From the NCBI RefSeq assembly GCF_012932495.1, contig NZ_JABCNG010000009.1, positions 1-62,816 on the forward strand: DNA of 62,816 nt, in the 5' to 3' direction. Of the stretch, positions 8,528-17,832 are shown in pieces; within the stretch, counting starts at the first letter, position 1, and every line of letters begins with the position of its first letter. This DNA is from Novosphingobium sp. SG919. Lineage in GTDB: Bacteria > Pseudomonadota > Alphaproteobacteria > Sphingomonadales > Sphingomonadaceae. The notes beneath the pieces were generated by a model. That model was given only the letters and a program-made list of their open reading frames with translations. It ran no database searches and was not told the origin of the DNA. A program made the position numbers and the translations under genes.

Positions 8528-8985
8528 GCGGCGCTGCCTTCCAAGAATTTGCGCCCGAAGGCGCCCAGGTCAGCCTCCCCATTGGGGAAGGCAATAAGCT
8601 CAACCGCGCGCCCATCGGGATCGCGGACCGAGAAATAGCGGACGCCGAACATGGCATCGGGCTGGTCGCCCAAGCCGATGCGCACATCGGCCAGCGCCGC
8701 AAACGCGGCGTCGATATCGTCCACGGTGAGCGCAGGCGTGATGGTATCGGTGCCAGTCATGGGCTCGCGCTGCTCCAGTTCCAGCAACAGCTGCCCGATC
8801 ATGCCCTTCACGTTCGGCACCGCCTCGGCCCGGCCATCGTGGATCACCGCCATGCCCAGGCGATCGCGATAAAACGCCGTGGTCACCGCCACGTCAGCCA
8901 CGACGAGCGCGAGATGCGACAGTCCCCTGATCCGAAAATGCCCGGCCCCGGCGGCTGTTGCCGCGGGTGCTTCTGCCTGTGCCAT
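8524..8985 (-). CDS. VOC (glyoxalase/dioxygenase) family protein
   Basis: 153 aa from ATG at 8985. An earlier in-frame ATG at 8991 is possible, but AAGGA is better spaced for the second one. A single vicinal-oxygen-chelate module pair: GLSHLALVVADV with the first metal His, TAFYRDRLGM, then FSVRDPDGRAVELIAF with the closing Glu. The family includes glyoxalases, ring-cleaving dioxygenases and epimerases. It is the first gene of its operon and stands 64 bp behind an ATAGYN4RCTAT palindrome. Confidence 0.85.
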   Translation of the reverse strand: MAQAEAPAATAAGAGHFRIRGLSHLALVVADVAVTTAFYRDRLGMAVIHDGRAEAVPNVKGMIGQLLLELEQREPMTGTDTITPALTVDDIDAAFAALADVRIGLGDQPDAMFGVRYFSVRDPDGRAVELIAFPNGEADLGAFGRKFLEGSAA

Positions 8986-9048
8986 GCCCATCTTCCTTCT
9001 CGTGCCTGGACCGAACGAACCATCATATCCGCAGCCCATTCGTTCTGT

Positions 9049-9062
9049 ATAGCTTTCACTAT
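9049..9062. promoter_or_regulatory. Palindrome ATAGCTTTCACTAT (operator candidate 2)
   Basis: Exact match to ATAGYN4RCTAT between the VOC operon and the SDR gene. On the minus strand a TTGACA box (9073-9078) lies 10 bp upstream of the palindrome, so the palindrome would fall between the -35 and -10 elements, a typical repressor position. Confidence 0.75.
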
Positions 9063-9215
9063 ATTTTTTATCTGTCAATCCGCGCGTGGACGCCCTACCA
9101 AGGCTTGGGGGCACCTCCGTCAGGGCTGCGCCGCTTGCGGGAGTCTCCGCGCAAGGCGGCATGCCGGCCCCTTTGGACGGTGATGCCGTTGCGGTCGGTT
9201 CAGAGAGGAAGACGA

Positions 9216-10040
9216 ATGCGGAAGACGAAGGAAAAGATTGTCCTTGTAACAGGTGGCGCGAGCGGCATCGGCGCTGCCATCGCGCGCGCTGCTGCCGCGC
9301 AGGGACACAGGGTGCTGATCGCCGACATCGATGTTGCCGGCGCGGAACGCGTTGCCCAGCACATCGGCGAGCGCGCGCAAAGCGTCGCGCTTGACATTAC
9401 CTCGGACGCGCAATGGTCTGCCGCGCTCGACCTGGCATGGGCGCAACATGGCCGGCTCGATGTGCTGATCAACAATGCAGCGATCGTGCGGACCGGCTAT
9501 GTTCGCAATGTCGCCATGGATGATCATGCGCTGACGCTGGAGGTCAATGCCATGGGGCCGATGCGCGGCATGGTCGCCACGCTGCCGCGCTTTCGCGAAC
9601 AGGGGCATGGACACTTCGTCACGGTGTGCAGCATGACCGCGTTCCTGCCCTTCCCGGGGCTTGCCAGCTATGCTGCGGCAAAGTTCGCGCTGCGCGCCTT
9701 CCACCTGGGCCTCGCCATGGAAGAGCGGGATTCGCCGCTGGACTTCACGATCGTCCACCCCACGTCGACGGAAACGCCGATGCTGGAGGCAGAGGCGGCC
9801 AGCGACGAAGTGCCCATGGCATTCCTCTCTGACTCGGTAAGTGCCGACTATGTCGCGCAGGTGGTGCTGGAGGCGATGCGCCGGCGCAAGCTGGAGGTGT
9901 TCATGCCCGCAGACCGCGCCAAGTTCGTGCGGCGGCTGGGTGGCAACGCGGCCGAACTGCTGAAGATTGCCGGCCAGGCCGAGCAGCTGGGCGCACATAA
10001 CCTGGCGGAGCGTCGCAAGGGCAAGAGCGCAGCGGCCTGA
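9216..10040 (+). CDS. Short-chain dehydrogenase/reductase (SDR)
   Basis: 274 aa from ATG 9216, preceded by GAGAGGAAG; the longer open frame has no ribosome-binding site. Classical SDR fold: cofactor loop TGGASGIG (12-19), NNAA at 86-89, catalytic Ser139, Tyr152 and Lys156 (YAAAK). It lacks the arginine usually seen after the first beta strand in NADP enzymes and has ADID after the second strand, which favours NAD. It is divergent from the VOC operon, with operator candidate 2 in the gap, and ends at a strong hairpin. The alcohol substrate is unknown. Confidence 0.9.
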   Translation: MRKTKEKIVLVTGGASGIGAAIARAAAAQGHRVLIADIDVAGAERVAQHIGERAQSVALDITSDAQWSAALDLAWAQHGRLDVLINNAAIVRTGYVRNVAMDDHALTLEVNAMGPMRGMVATLPRFREQGHGHFVTVCSMTAFLPFPGLASYAAAKFALRAFHLGLAMEERDSPLDFTIVHPTSTETPMLEAEAASDEVPMAFLSDSVSADYVAQVVLEAMRRRKLEVFMPADRAKFVRRLGGNAAELLKIAGQAEQLGAHNLAERRKGKSAAA

Positions 10041-10046
10041 AACAGC

Positions 10047-10078
10047 GTGCCTCGGCCCGCGGGCGCGGACCGAGGCAC
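10047..10078. terminator. Hairpin between SDR and SMP-30 genes
   Basis: Stem GTGCCTCGG pairing with CCGAGGCAC, with further GC pairing inside, followed by TTT. It lies in the 57-bp gap between convergent genes and could serve both. Confidence 0.65.
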
Positions 10079-10097
10079 TTTCTGCAACGATGATCAG

Positions 10098-10949
10098 TCA
10101 GGGCAGGCCAGCGCCGGCCACGTCCATGCGAACGGCATAGACCCGGGCTGTCCGCACGTCGCGCGCGATCGCCGGCGTCCTGCTGTCGGCGGTGAGGATG
10201 AACAAGGTGCGCCGGTCTTCACCGCCGAACACGCAGGCGATCGCTTCCTGCTCGGTCGCGATGCGATCGACCACTTCGCCGTCCCGACGCAGGCACAGCA
10301 CTTCGCGCGACGTAGGCGAGGCAGCCCAGACGCAGCCGGCGGCATCCAGGCAAATGCCGTCCGGCAGCGCATCGTCGGGCAATCGCGCCCAGAGCCGCGG
10401 TTCGACCAGCGCGCCGTCGGCTGCGATCGTCAGTTCGGTCAGCACGCGCGTGCCGCTTTCGGCAACGATCATCGTGGCGCCATCGGGCTGGATCACCATG
10501 CCGTTGGGAAACCACAACCCGGCCGCCGCCGTCGACACCGTACCATCGGCCGTAACCCGCGCGATGCTTGCGGTGCACGGCGAAATGGGATGGGTGTCGA
10601 TATCGAAGCCGAAATTGCCGACATAGGCAGTGCCGTCTGGCGCCACGATCATGTCGTTCGCGTGCCACGTGGCAATGTCTGAAAGATCGGCATGCACCTC
10701 GAACACGCCGTTGCGATGGCGCAGGATCCTGCGATCATGCATCGACACCACCAGCATGTCGCCATCCGGCAACCAGCCCAGGCCCGAGACGGGACCATCG
10801 TGTTCGGCAACAACCTCCCACCCAGCGCTTTCCGAATAGCGCAGCACGCGGTGGGCGTGCATGTCGGAAAGGTAGAGCGCGCCGTTGTGCCAGCGTGGCG
10901 CTTCGCCGAAGGCCAGGTCGTCGGCCAGCAGCGTCAGGGTATGGGTCAT
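10098..10949 (-). CDS. SMP-30/gluconolactonase-family lactonase
   Basis: 283 aa from ATG 10949 (MTHTLTLL). Six-bladed beta-propeller with the metal ligands expected in this family: Glu16 in FGEAPRW, Asn in WHANDM, and Asp in PDGICLD, plus the repeated PDG turn in each blade. These enzymes open lactones made from sugars or from Baeyer-Villiger or dehydrogenase products. It starts 35 bp after the TonB receptor stop codon on the same strand, so the two are probably one operon: take up the compound, then open a lactone ring. Confidence 0.9.
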   Translation of the reverse strand: MTHTLTLLADDLAFGEAPRWHNGALYLSDMHAHRVLRYSESAGWEVVAEHDGPVSGLGWLPDGDMLVVSMHDRRILRHRNGVFEVHADLSDIATWHANDMIVAPDGTAYVGNFGFDIDTHPISPCTASIARVTADGTVSTAAAGLWFPNGMVIQPDGATMIVAESGTRVLTELTIAADGALVEPRLWARLPDDALPDGICLDAAGCVWAASPTSREVLCLRRDGEVVDRIATEQEAIACVFGGEDRRTLFILTADSRTPAIARDVRTARVYAVRMDVAGAGLP

Positions 10950-10984
10950 GGTGGTTCGCTCGCTGAAGAGGGATTGCGCCTGGA

Positions 10985-13333
10985 TCAGAAGTTTATCTTC
11001 GCGCCAACGCCATAGGTGCGCGGCGGCGCATAGTTGGGCTGGACGAAGCCGAACGGGCTGATGCTGTTGAACGCAGCGGTGGCGTAGTAGGTATTGCCGA
11101 GATTGCGCACGAAGGCCGACAGCTCCAGCTGCGAGATCGTCAGCGCGACGCGCGCGTCTTGCGTCCAATAGGCCTGCTGCGTCGTATAGGGATCGTTGGT
11201 CGCGTCCAGGAACTGCCGGCCCTTGTACGTGGCGCTGTATTGCAGATCGATCGCCTGGCTTTCGCCGATCGGGAGATGGTACTGCGCCTGCAGGAACGTG
11301 CTCAACTTGGGCGAGAACGCCAGCTGGTTGCCCGAATAGTCCGGCACGGTAGGATCAACCACCAGCAGGAACCGCACGAGCTTGGTGTTCAGCAGACCCA
11401 CCTGCGCGCTCAACGTCAGATTGCGGACCGGGCGAACGGTCAGGTCGATATCCGCGCCATAGGTGCGCGCCTTTTCGGCATTGGCCGCAAGATTGAGCGG
11501 CCCGATCGGGCTGGGCACCAGGGCAAACAGCTGCATGTCGCGATAATCGTTGTAGAACAGCGCGGCATTGAACGTGACGGCGCGATCGAGGAACGTCGCC
11601 TTGACGCCCACTTCGTAGGTTGTCACCTTTTCGGGCTTCACCGGGCGCTGCTGATAGGCGGCCTGGGCGGGATCGGGGCTGAGGAAGCCGCCGTTGAAAT
11701 CGCCGCCCTTGAAGCCGGTGGTCAGGGTCGCATAGGCCAGAACGCCAGGCATAGGCTTGAAATTCAGGCCGATGCGATAGGAGAATGCGGAATTCTGCAG
11801 GCGGCTCGTGCTGTCGGCAACCTGGGCCAGTGGCGTGAAGTTGTCCATGCCGCCGCTCTGGTACTGCACCTGGCTGTTGAACCGGAACGAACGGCGCTCG
11901 TGGGTAAACCGGCCGCCGAGCACCAGGCGTAGCGTGCGGGTCAGGCTGTATTCGCCCTGCCCGAAGGCGGCATAGGCGTCTGTCACCTGCGTATTGCGGG
12001 CGAACTGCCGGCTGGCCAACCCATCGCCTGCACCAGGACCGTAAAACCGGTCAATGTCGAGCAGGAGCCCATAGTCCTGGTTCTGGTTGAGGCGCTCGTG
12101 CAGGTAATAGACACCCGCCACCCAGTTATAGTTTTGCTTGGTCTGGTTGACGCGCAGTTCCTGGGTGAACTCGTTGCTGTTGTTGCCCCAGTTCACCTCC
12201 AACTCGCGATAGGGCGAGGAGTCGCTGTCTTCGGGCAGGAAGCGCTGGTTGTAATTGTAACCCGTCACGGACGTGACGGTGATCGTGCCCGGTGACCATT
12301 CGACCCGCCCGACAACGCCCCTGTCCGTCACTTTCAGATGCTCTGTCCGACTGGACGCGATGGAATAGCGCTTGGGATCGCTCGGCTGGTTGTAGATGTC
12401 GACGCACTGCGAGGCATAGGTTGCGGCAACCGAACAGACCACGGGCGATCCGGTTTCGACCGAGCCCGGCTCGAACGCGCCGAGATGGGCATAATTGTCG
12501 GGCAGCCGGTCAACATGGGAGACGTGCCCGACAACCAGAATGCGCAGATCCGGCGTCGGCCTGTAGAGCAGCGACGCGCGGAAGGACTCGTCATCGGCGC
12601 CGTTCTGGCGACGATTGAGGAACGTGTTGTAATTGTACCCTTCCGAGTAATTCCGGACGAAGGCAAAGCGAGCCGAGAGCGTGTCGGTCAGCGGGCCGCT
12701 GACCGCGCCGCTGATCTGCGAGGTATCGAAATTGCCGTAGCGCGCATCGAGATAGCCCTCGAACGTATTCGTCGGCTTGGCCGTGATGAAGTTGATCGCG
12801 CCGCCCGAGGTATTGCGGCCATAGAGCGTTCCCTGCGGCCCCTTGAGCACCTCGACACGATCCAGGTCGAACATCGCGAAGGCCTGCGATGTGGGCGCGC
12901 TGAGATAGAACTCATCCACATAGATGCCGTTCGGCCCGGAATTGTTGGAATTGTTCACGTTGAGCCCGATCCCGCGGATGGTGATCGCGGGCTGGTTTCC
13001 AGCGCCTTGCGGAAGGGAGACCACAACGTTGGTGGCAATCTTGCCGAGATCGGCGGCAGCCTCAACGCCGAGCTTCTTGAGCGAGTCACCCGAGAACGCC
13101 TCGATGGTGATCGGCACATCCTGGATGTTCTCGCTGCGACGCTGCGCCGTCACCACGATATCACCCTGGCCGACGGCGGCGCCCTGGCTCGCCCCTGGCG
13201 TGGTTTGGCCCGCAGCGGTCGGTGCGGTCTGGCCCAGCGCTTGGCCGGGCAGCAAGGCTGCGACGATCAGTGCCATGGGCGCCGTCGCGCTTGCTGCGCC
13301 GATCATGCGATTGGTCTTGGTGCTTCTCCCCAT
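10985..13333 (-). CDS. TonB-dependent outer-membrane receptor 1
   Basis: 782 aa from ATG 13333, chosen because GAGGAG lies 7 bp upstream. A signal peptide ends near GQALGQT. The plug opens with DIVVTAQRRSENIQDVPI, and the standard VEVLKGPQGTLYGRNTSGGA block follows. The C-terminal barrel ends in an aromatic (GVGAKINF). Such receptors import large or scarce substrates with TonB energy; in sphingomonads many serve aromatic or terpenoid uptake. It shares strong similarity with the receptor at 23.6 kb (TLYGRNTSGGA, AVSGP/AVGGP, LSARFA/LSARIA). A palindrome lies 30 bp upstream. Confidence 0.95.
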   Translation of the reverse strand: MGRSTKTNRMIGAASATAPMALIVAALLPGQALGQTAPTAAGQTTPGASQGAAVGQGDIVVTAQRRSENIQDVPITIEAFSGDSLKKLGVEAAADLGKIATNVVVSLPQGAGNQPAITIRGIGLNVNNSNNSGPNGIYVDEFYLSAPTSQAFAMFDLDRVEVLKGPQGTLYGRNTSGGAINFITAKPTNTFEGYLDARYGNFDTSQISGAVSGPLTDTLSARFAFVRNYSEGYNYNTFLNRRQNGADDESFRASLLYRPTPDLRILVVGHVSHVDRLPDNYAHLGAFEPGSVETGSPVVCSVAATYASQCVDIYNQPSDPKRYSIASSRTEHLKVTDRGVVGRVEWSPGTITVTSVTGYNYNQRFLPEDSDSSPYRELEVNWGNNSNEFTQELRVNQTKQNYNWVAGVYYLHERLNQNQDYGLLLDIDRFYGPGAGDGLASRQFARNTQVTDAYAAFGQGEYSLTRTLRLVLGGRFTHERRSFRFNSQVQYQSGGMDNFTPLAQVADSTSRLQNSAFSYRIGLNFKPMPGVLAYATLTTGFKGGDFNGGFLSPDPAQAAYQQRPVKPEKVTTYEVGVKATFLDRAVTFNAALFYNDYRDMQLFALVPSPIGPLNLAANAEKARTYGADIDLTVRPVRNLTLSAQVGLLNTKLVRFLLVVDPTVPDYSGNQLAFSPKLSTFLQAQYHLPIGESQAIDLQYSATYKGRQFLDATNDPYTTQQAYWTQDARVALTISQLELSAFVRNLGNTYYATAAFNSISPFGFVQPNYAPPRTYGVGAKINF

Positions 13334-13362
13334 CGATCTGCTCCTCATCTGTTTGCGACAAG

Positions 13363-13376
13363 TTAGCTAAAACTAT
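13363..13376. promoter_or_regulatory. Palindrome TTAGCTAAAACTAT (operator candidate 3)
   Basis: Matches ATAGYN4RCTAT with one changed base in the outer arm. It lies between the divergent TonB receptor 1 and TetR genes. Its complement shares 13 consecutive bases (ATAGTTTTAGCTA) with the site downstream of the same TetR gene at 14263. Confidence 0.7.
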
Positions 13377-13470
13377 CCATTTGGCAATAGGCCGATCGAC
13401 AGGAGGGGTCGTGGATGCATTTCCCGCCGCCAGCTGTCGCGTGGCGGCGCTTTTTCGGGTAGGGGAAGGC

Positions 13471-14229
13471 ATGGCAGGAAAAACGGAAACCGTCGCAGAC
13501 ATGGCGACAGGCGAGAATAAAGGTCTCAAGAAAGCGCGCGCATCGTCGGCAGGAAGCAAGGCCGCACGCCCCCACGCGACTCCAAAGCGAGAGGCGGCGC
13601 GCAGCCAGGATCTGGAAGACACGAAAGTGGTTCCGCGCTCGCGCAGGGCGATCGAAACCTATGAGAAGCTAATCGCCGCGGCCGGCGAATTGCTGGGCGA
13701 AGTCGGGTTCGAGCGGCTGACGACCAATGCAATCTGCGAACGCGCGCAGCTCACCCCACCGGCGCTCTATCGCTACTTCGATGACAAGTACCAGATCATC
13801 GAGGAACTCGCCACGCGGCTGCAAAAGCGGCAGTTCGACGCCTTTGCCGTCTGGCTTTTCAAGAATGGCGCGACGCTGGACACCAGCGAAAACCCGATCC
13901 TGCTGGCAGACTGGTTTCGCACCGCATCCGAGATCATCGAAACGCAGCCCGGCGGCGTGTGGACAATCCGCGCCATGCGCGCGCTGCCCCATCTTGCCCA
14001 TGTCCGGCTGGAATGGCAGCGGCGGTTCACCGACCAGATGTTCCGGTTTTACCGCCCAGCCATCACCGACCTTGCCGATGAAGTGCTGTGGGCCAGGCTG
14101 CGCATTCGTGCCGAATTCGGCTTCGTGGTCGACGAACTGGCCCTGGAGGAAGACCGGGTTGCCCGCGCGACCCTGTTCAAGGAAGCCGCCCTGATCCTCA
14201 CCGGCATGAGCCGCTTGACCACGTCGTGA
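13471..14229 (+). CDS. TetR-family transcriptional regulator 1
   Basis: 252 aa from ATG 13471 behind AGGGGAAGG. An unusual 55-residue basic, Ala/Lys/Arg-rich tail precedes the DNA-binding domain. The helix-turn-helix covers about 83-103, with recognition helix LTPPALYRYF. The C-terminal helices form an effector-binding and dimer domain without a known ligand signature. Palindromes stand on both sides of the gene (13363 and 14263), as expected for an autoregulated repressor that also controls its neighbours, TonB receptor 1 and the MFS transporter. TetR 2 at 27.8 kb has the same recognition helix. Confidence 0.92.
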   Translation: MAGKTETVADMATGENKGLKKARASSAGSKAARPHATPKREAARSQDLEDTKVVPRSRRAIETYEKLIAAAGELLGEVGFERLTTNAICERAQLTPPALYRYFDDKYQIIEELATRLQKRQFDAFAVWLFKNGATLDTSENPILLADWFRTASEIIETQPGGVWTIRAMRALPHLAHVRLEWQRRFTDQMFRFYRPAITDLADEVLWARLRIRAEFGFVVDELALEEDRVARATLFKEAALILTGMSRLTTS

Positions 14230-14262
14230 GCCGGGCGGCGGCGACACGCCATTGACAGGTGT

Positions 14263-14276
14263 ATAGTTTTAGCTAG
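14263..14276. promoter_or_regulatory. Palindrome ATAGTTTTAGCTAG (operator candidate 4)
   Basis: Matches the consensus except for the last base. It lies 40 bp before the MFS start codon and directly after a TTGACA box (14252-14257). It is almost identical to the complement of candidate 3. Confidence 0.65.
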
Positions 14277-14315
14277 CCTCAATGCGTCGGCGATCCACCG
14301 GCAAGGAGAGCGCGT

Positions 14316-15518
14316 ATGGCTACATCGGTGAAGCGTCGGCAGGCCTGGCTGCTCGATCCGCCGACGCACCGCGAGCTTGCAGCGGTGATGGCGGTGGGAA
14401 CGTTTGCCCTGGTGATCGCCGGCATTCAGCCGCTGCTGTTCGGAGCGTTGGTGAACGAAGGCCGGATATCGGCCGCGGGCCTGGGCGGCGCGGTGACGGT
14501 GGAATTCCTTGCTCTTGCCTCCGGGGTGGCGCTCGCCAGCGCCAGGCTCCAGCCGGTTCATCTGCGGCTGCGCGGGCTGCTTGCGGCCATGGCGCTGATC
14601 GCTGCCAACGTGATGAGCATGCGCCATGCAGCGCCGATGCTCTACGTCGATCGCGGGATTGCCGGATTTAGCGCGGGGGTTTTGCTGTCGATCCCTTCGC
14701 TTTTGCTGGCGCGCTCGCGCAATCCCTCCAAGCTCGGCGCGGTGCTGATGGTGTTGCAGGGATTGGTCCAGGTGGCGTTTTCGGCGCTCCTGCCGCTCAC
14801 CTTGATGCCGGCCTGGGGCGCCAACGGCGGATTCCTGGCGCTGGCCGGCACTTCGGCGCTCTCGGCGGTCTTCGCGCTGGGCGTGCCCAACCGACTGCCC
14901 GCCGTCGTCAATGACCAGTCCGAAGGGGCGCCCGCGCAAAAGCTGCCACCGGCCGGCGCGCTCAGCCTGCTTGGCGTGGTGCTGGTCTACGCCTTTGTCT
15001 TCGGCTTCTTTTCCTACCTCGGGCAGATCGGCACGGAAGCCCACCTCGGATCAGACCTGATTGGGCTGGTCCTTGCAGTGACGGTGGCAGCCTCGATCGT
15101 GGGATCGCTGCTGACCGCCGCGATCGCGCCGAAGGTTTCGTTTTTCCGGGTATACGGCGTTTCGGTGGCGTGCAACGCGGCGCTGATCGTCGTGCTGTTT
15201 CAATTGCCCGGGCCGATCGGCTTTGCCCTGTGCGCCGTCTGCTTCGGCGTGTTCTGGGGCCTGCTGATGCCCTATCAGCTCAACTTCACCGCCGAAGTCG
15301 ATCCCACGCGGCGAGCCACCTTGCTCGTCCCCGGCGCCCAGGCGCTTGGCGCCAGCCTTGGCCCGCTGCTGTGCGCCCTCAGCGTTACTGCCACCGACAG
15401 CAGAGGGGCATTGATCGTCGCCGGCGCCTGCCTTGTCGGCTTCTTCGGCATCGTCATGGCCCTCCATGCCCGCCAGCGCCGGCTTCTGTCCCATCCCGAG
15501 CTGTTCGCTTCGACCTGA
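14316..15518 (+). CDS. MFS transporter 1
   Basis: 400 aa, about 12 predicted membrane helices in two sets of six. It is short for the major facilitator superfamily and has no long central loop; the middle segment (NDQSEGAPAQKLPPA) marks the cytosolic linker. It is paralogous to the transporter at 26.5 kb: VIAGIQP and VIAGVQP near the start, and PTRRATLLVP versus PTRRTALLVP near the end. It is likely an uptake or efflux carrier for a pathway compound, controlled by the TetR gene just upstream. Transport direction cannot be told from sequence. Confidence 0.88.
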   Translation: MATSVKRRQAWLLDPPTHRELAAVMAVGTFALVIAGIQPLLFGALVNEGRISAAGLGGAVTVEFLALASGVALASARLQPVHLRLRGLLAAMALIAANVMSMRHAAPMLYVDRGIAGFSAGVLLSIPSLLLARSRNPSKLGAVLMVLQGLVQVAFSALLPLTLMPAWGANGGFLALAGTSALSAVFALGVPNRLPAVVNDQSEGAPAQKLPPAGALSLLGVVLVYAFVFGFFSYLGQIGTEAHLGSDLIGLVLAVTVAASIVGSLLTAAIAPKVSFFRVYGVSVACNAALIVVLFQLPGPIGFALCAVCFGVFWGLLMPYQLNFTAEVDPTRRATLLVPGAQALGASLGPLLCALSVTATDSRGALIVAGACLVGFFGIVMALHARQRRLLSHPELFAST

Positions 15519-15571
15519 CGCGTTGCTCATCGGCTGACCGACGCAGCGGCAAGGGCAAGCAGCGCCAGCAC

Positions 15572-16792
15572 TTATCCGGTGGCATGCAAGGGCTCGGCCA
15601 GGCCGAGCAGCGGCGGCTCGATGCAGTTGCGCCCGCGCTGCTTGGCTTTGTAGAGCGCGGCGTCGGATCCCTCGATCAGCACATTGAGATCGAAATCATC
15701 GGTCAATGCGCCTGTCGCAATGCCGAAACTGGCAGTGACGAAGGGCGGCCCGACCGGTGCCTTGTGCGGTATGCGCCGCGCGGCAATCTCGCGCCGCATG
15801 CGTTCGGCAACAAGGATCGCGGTCGGCAGATCGATGTCGATGAGGAAGACAATGAACTCCTCGCCGCCGAAGCGGCATACCCGGTCACCCGTCTTGCGCG
15901 CCTCGGATACCAGCAACCCCGAAATGCGACGCAGGCAGTCGTCCCCGGCAAGATGGCCGAACGTGTCGTTATAGGCCTTGAAGTGATCGATATCGACCAT
16001 CACCACCGATACCGGCCGGCCGGCATGAACCTGGCGCTGGACCGTGACCCACTGCTCCAGGGCGCGCCGATTGCCCAGGCCGGTGAGGGGATCGATGATC
16101 GACAGCTCCTCGAAAACCTGCGCGCACAGGCGATCGCGAACCGAACGCAGCCAGCCCCGCCGCTCCATCTTTTCCAGGCTGTAGAGCGCCACCAGCGCAA
16201 ATCCGGCAAAGGCCATGGAGAGGAAGGCGGATGCCCCTTTCGACTGCGCCGAGGCGTCTTGGAGGCTGGCGAGCGTCAGGAGTTGGACCGTCACCGTGAT
16301 GGCCGCTGCCAAGAGGGCATAGCGCCAGCGCAAGCGCAGCACCATCACTGTGAACATCATGACGAACAGGATGCCCAGATGATAGTTCTCGCGCAGCGGG
16401 CTCGCACTGGCGACAACCAGCACATAGATGGAAAGCGCCATGACCGTGGAGAGTGCCACCTGCAACCCTTCGCGCACGGCGGCCGGGGGATGGCGCGCGG
16501 TTATCCCGACCACTGCGGCCGTCAGGCTGGTCACCAGCCCGAGCCGCAGGATCAATGCCAGGCCAAATGCATCGGGCAGGGAAAAATAGTCGAGCACGAC
16601 AAGCGAGTCGAACAGCGCCAGGGACAAGAGCGCCATGCGCACATACCAGCGCACCCGCACCGGCCCGGTTTCCTGTTCGAATTGCTCTTCCAGCGCGCGC
16701 GGGAAGCGCAGCGCAGGGCCGCGCTTGTCCAATGCCTGATCGATCAGCGCGAACTGCAGATCGACCGCACTCTTGTCGTGGAGGTCGTCCAT
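15572..16792 (-). CDS. Membrane-bound GGDEF diguanylate cyclase
   Basis: 406 aa from ATG 16792. Residues about 50-205 hold roughly five to six membrane helices, followed by a GGDEF domain from about 225 with an intact active site GGEEF (309-313). It should make cyclic di-GMP from GTP at the inner membrane. The product-inhibition site RxxD, five residues before the motif, reads KTGD (300-303), so feedback control may be weak. It converges on the MFS gene. It is unrelated in function to the surrounding catabolic genes and may simply be an old neighbour. Confidence 0.92.
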   Translation of the reverse strand: MDDLHDKSAVDLQFALIDQALDKRGPALRFPRALEEQFEQETGPVRVRWYVRMALLSLALFDSLVVLDYFSLPDAFGLALILRLGLVTSLTAAVVGITARHPPAAVREGLQVALSTVMALSIYVLVVASASPLRENYHLGILFVMMFTVMVLRLRWRYALLAAAITVTVQLLTLASLQDASAQSKGASAFLSMAFAGFALVALYSLEKMERRGWLRSVRDRLCAQVFEELSIIDPLTGLGNRRALEQWVTVQRQVHAGRPVSVVMVDIDHFKAYNDTFGHLAGDDCLRRISGLLVSEARKTGDRVCRFGGEEFIVFLIDIDLPTAILVAERMRREIAARRIPHKAPVGPPFVTASFGIATGALTDDFDLNVLIEGSDAALYKAKQRGRNCIEPPLLGLAEPLHATG

Positions 16793-16878
16793 CCCGTGTC
16801 TGCCCGCAGCAACTCCCGTTCCAGAGTAGATCGGCGGCAAGAATGAATTGTTAACGGGCGAAGTTTCACCACTGCCAA

Positions 16879-17832
16879 TCAGGGGTAGGCACAATTCTGG
16901 ATCGGCGCGGCTCTCCAGAACGGCTGCTTTATGGCCTCCGCCACCGCTTTCCTCAGCCAGCGGAGCGCAGGATCCTGCGATTGGCGCGCGCGCCACGCGA
17001 TGTGGATGGCAATTTCCGGCAGGGCAACCGGCAATTCGTGGATCGTCAGATGGGCCTTCTCCTCCTCGCGCAGGATCGCCGAAGGGACGACTGCAAGAAG
17101 GTCTGACCCGATCACGACGCTGGCAACGATCAGGAAATGCGGCACGCGCAGCATGATGCGGCGGCGCAGGCCCATGGTTTCGATGAGCGAATCGACATTC
17201 GCCCCGGTTCCTTGGCCGATATCCACGCCGACGTGCGGCAGCGTCAGGAACGCCTGAAGCGTCATTCCGCCAGATAGTGCCGGATGCGCGCGATCGGCGA
17301 TGCAGACCATTTTCAGTGACTGGACCGGCTCGCAGTGCAGCCGTTCGGGCAGATTGGGAAAAACCCCCAGGCCAAGATCGGCCGCGCCCGATAGCAGGTG
17401 CTCGGTCCCCTCTCGCGCACCTGATGCCAGCAGGTCGATGTCCACCCCAGGCGCGCTGGCCCGCAGGCGGGGGATCAGATTGGGCAGCAGATGCGCTGCA
17501 CTCGCATCCGACATGGTAAGCGTAAAGCTGCGCTCCGCCGTGGCCGGCTCGAATTCGGGCTCGGTGTCCAACGCGGCGCGCAGCCGGTCGAGCGCGCCGC
17601 CGATCGGGTCGGCCAGGGCCAGCGCGCGCGGGGTTGGGTCCATGGTCCCGCCGCGGCGGATGAAAAGATCATCGCCCAGCACCCCGCGCAAGCGACGCAA
17701 GGCGTGGCTCATCGCTGGCTGGCTCAGCCCGACCCGATCACCGGCGCGCGAGAGGTGGCGATCCTTCATCAGCGCATCGAAGATGACCATCAGGTTGAGG
17801 TCGAGCGAAGCCAGGTTGAGCGGGGCCGTCAT
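16879..17832 (-). CDS. LysR-family transcriptional regulator (NodD type)
   Basis: 317 aa from ATG 17832. The N-terminal winged helix (LDLNLMVIFDALMKDRHLSR, then LSQPAMSHALRRLR) and the C-terminal effector domain are both complete. The SQPAMSHAL recognition helix and the LNLMVIFDALM start place it near the NodD/NahR group. It is divergent from TonB receptor 2, with 158 bp between, so it likely controls that receptor plus the EthD and Rieske genes. No ATAGYN4RCTAT site is present in this gap, so this block appears to be run separately. Confidence 0.92.
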   Translation of the reverse strand: MTAPLNLASLDLNLMVIFDALMKDRHLSRAGDRVGLSQPAMSHALRRLRGVLGDDLFIRRGGTMDPTPRALALADPIGGALDRLRAALDTEPEFEPATAERSFTLTMSDASAAHLLPNLIPRLRASAPGVDIDLLASGAREGTEHLLSGAADLGLGVFPNLPERLHCEPVQSLKMVCIADRAHPALSGGMTLQAFLTLPHVGVDIGQGTGANVDSLIETMGLRRRIMLRVPHFLIVASVVIGSDLLAVVPSAILREEEKAHLTIHELPVALPEIAIHIAWRARQSQDPALRWLRKAVAEAIKQPFWRAAPIQNCAYP

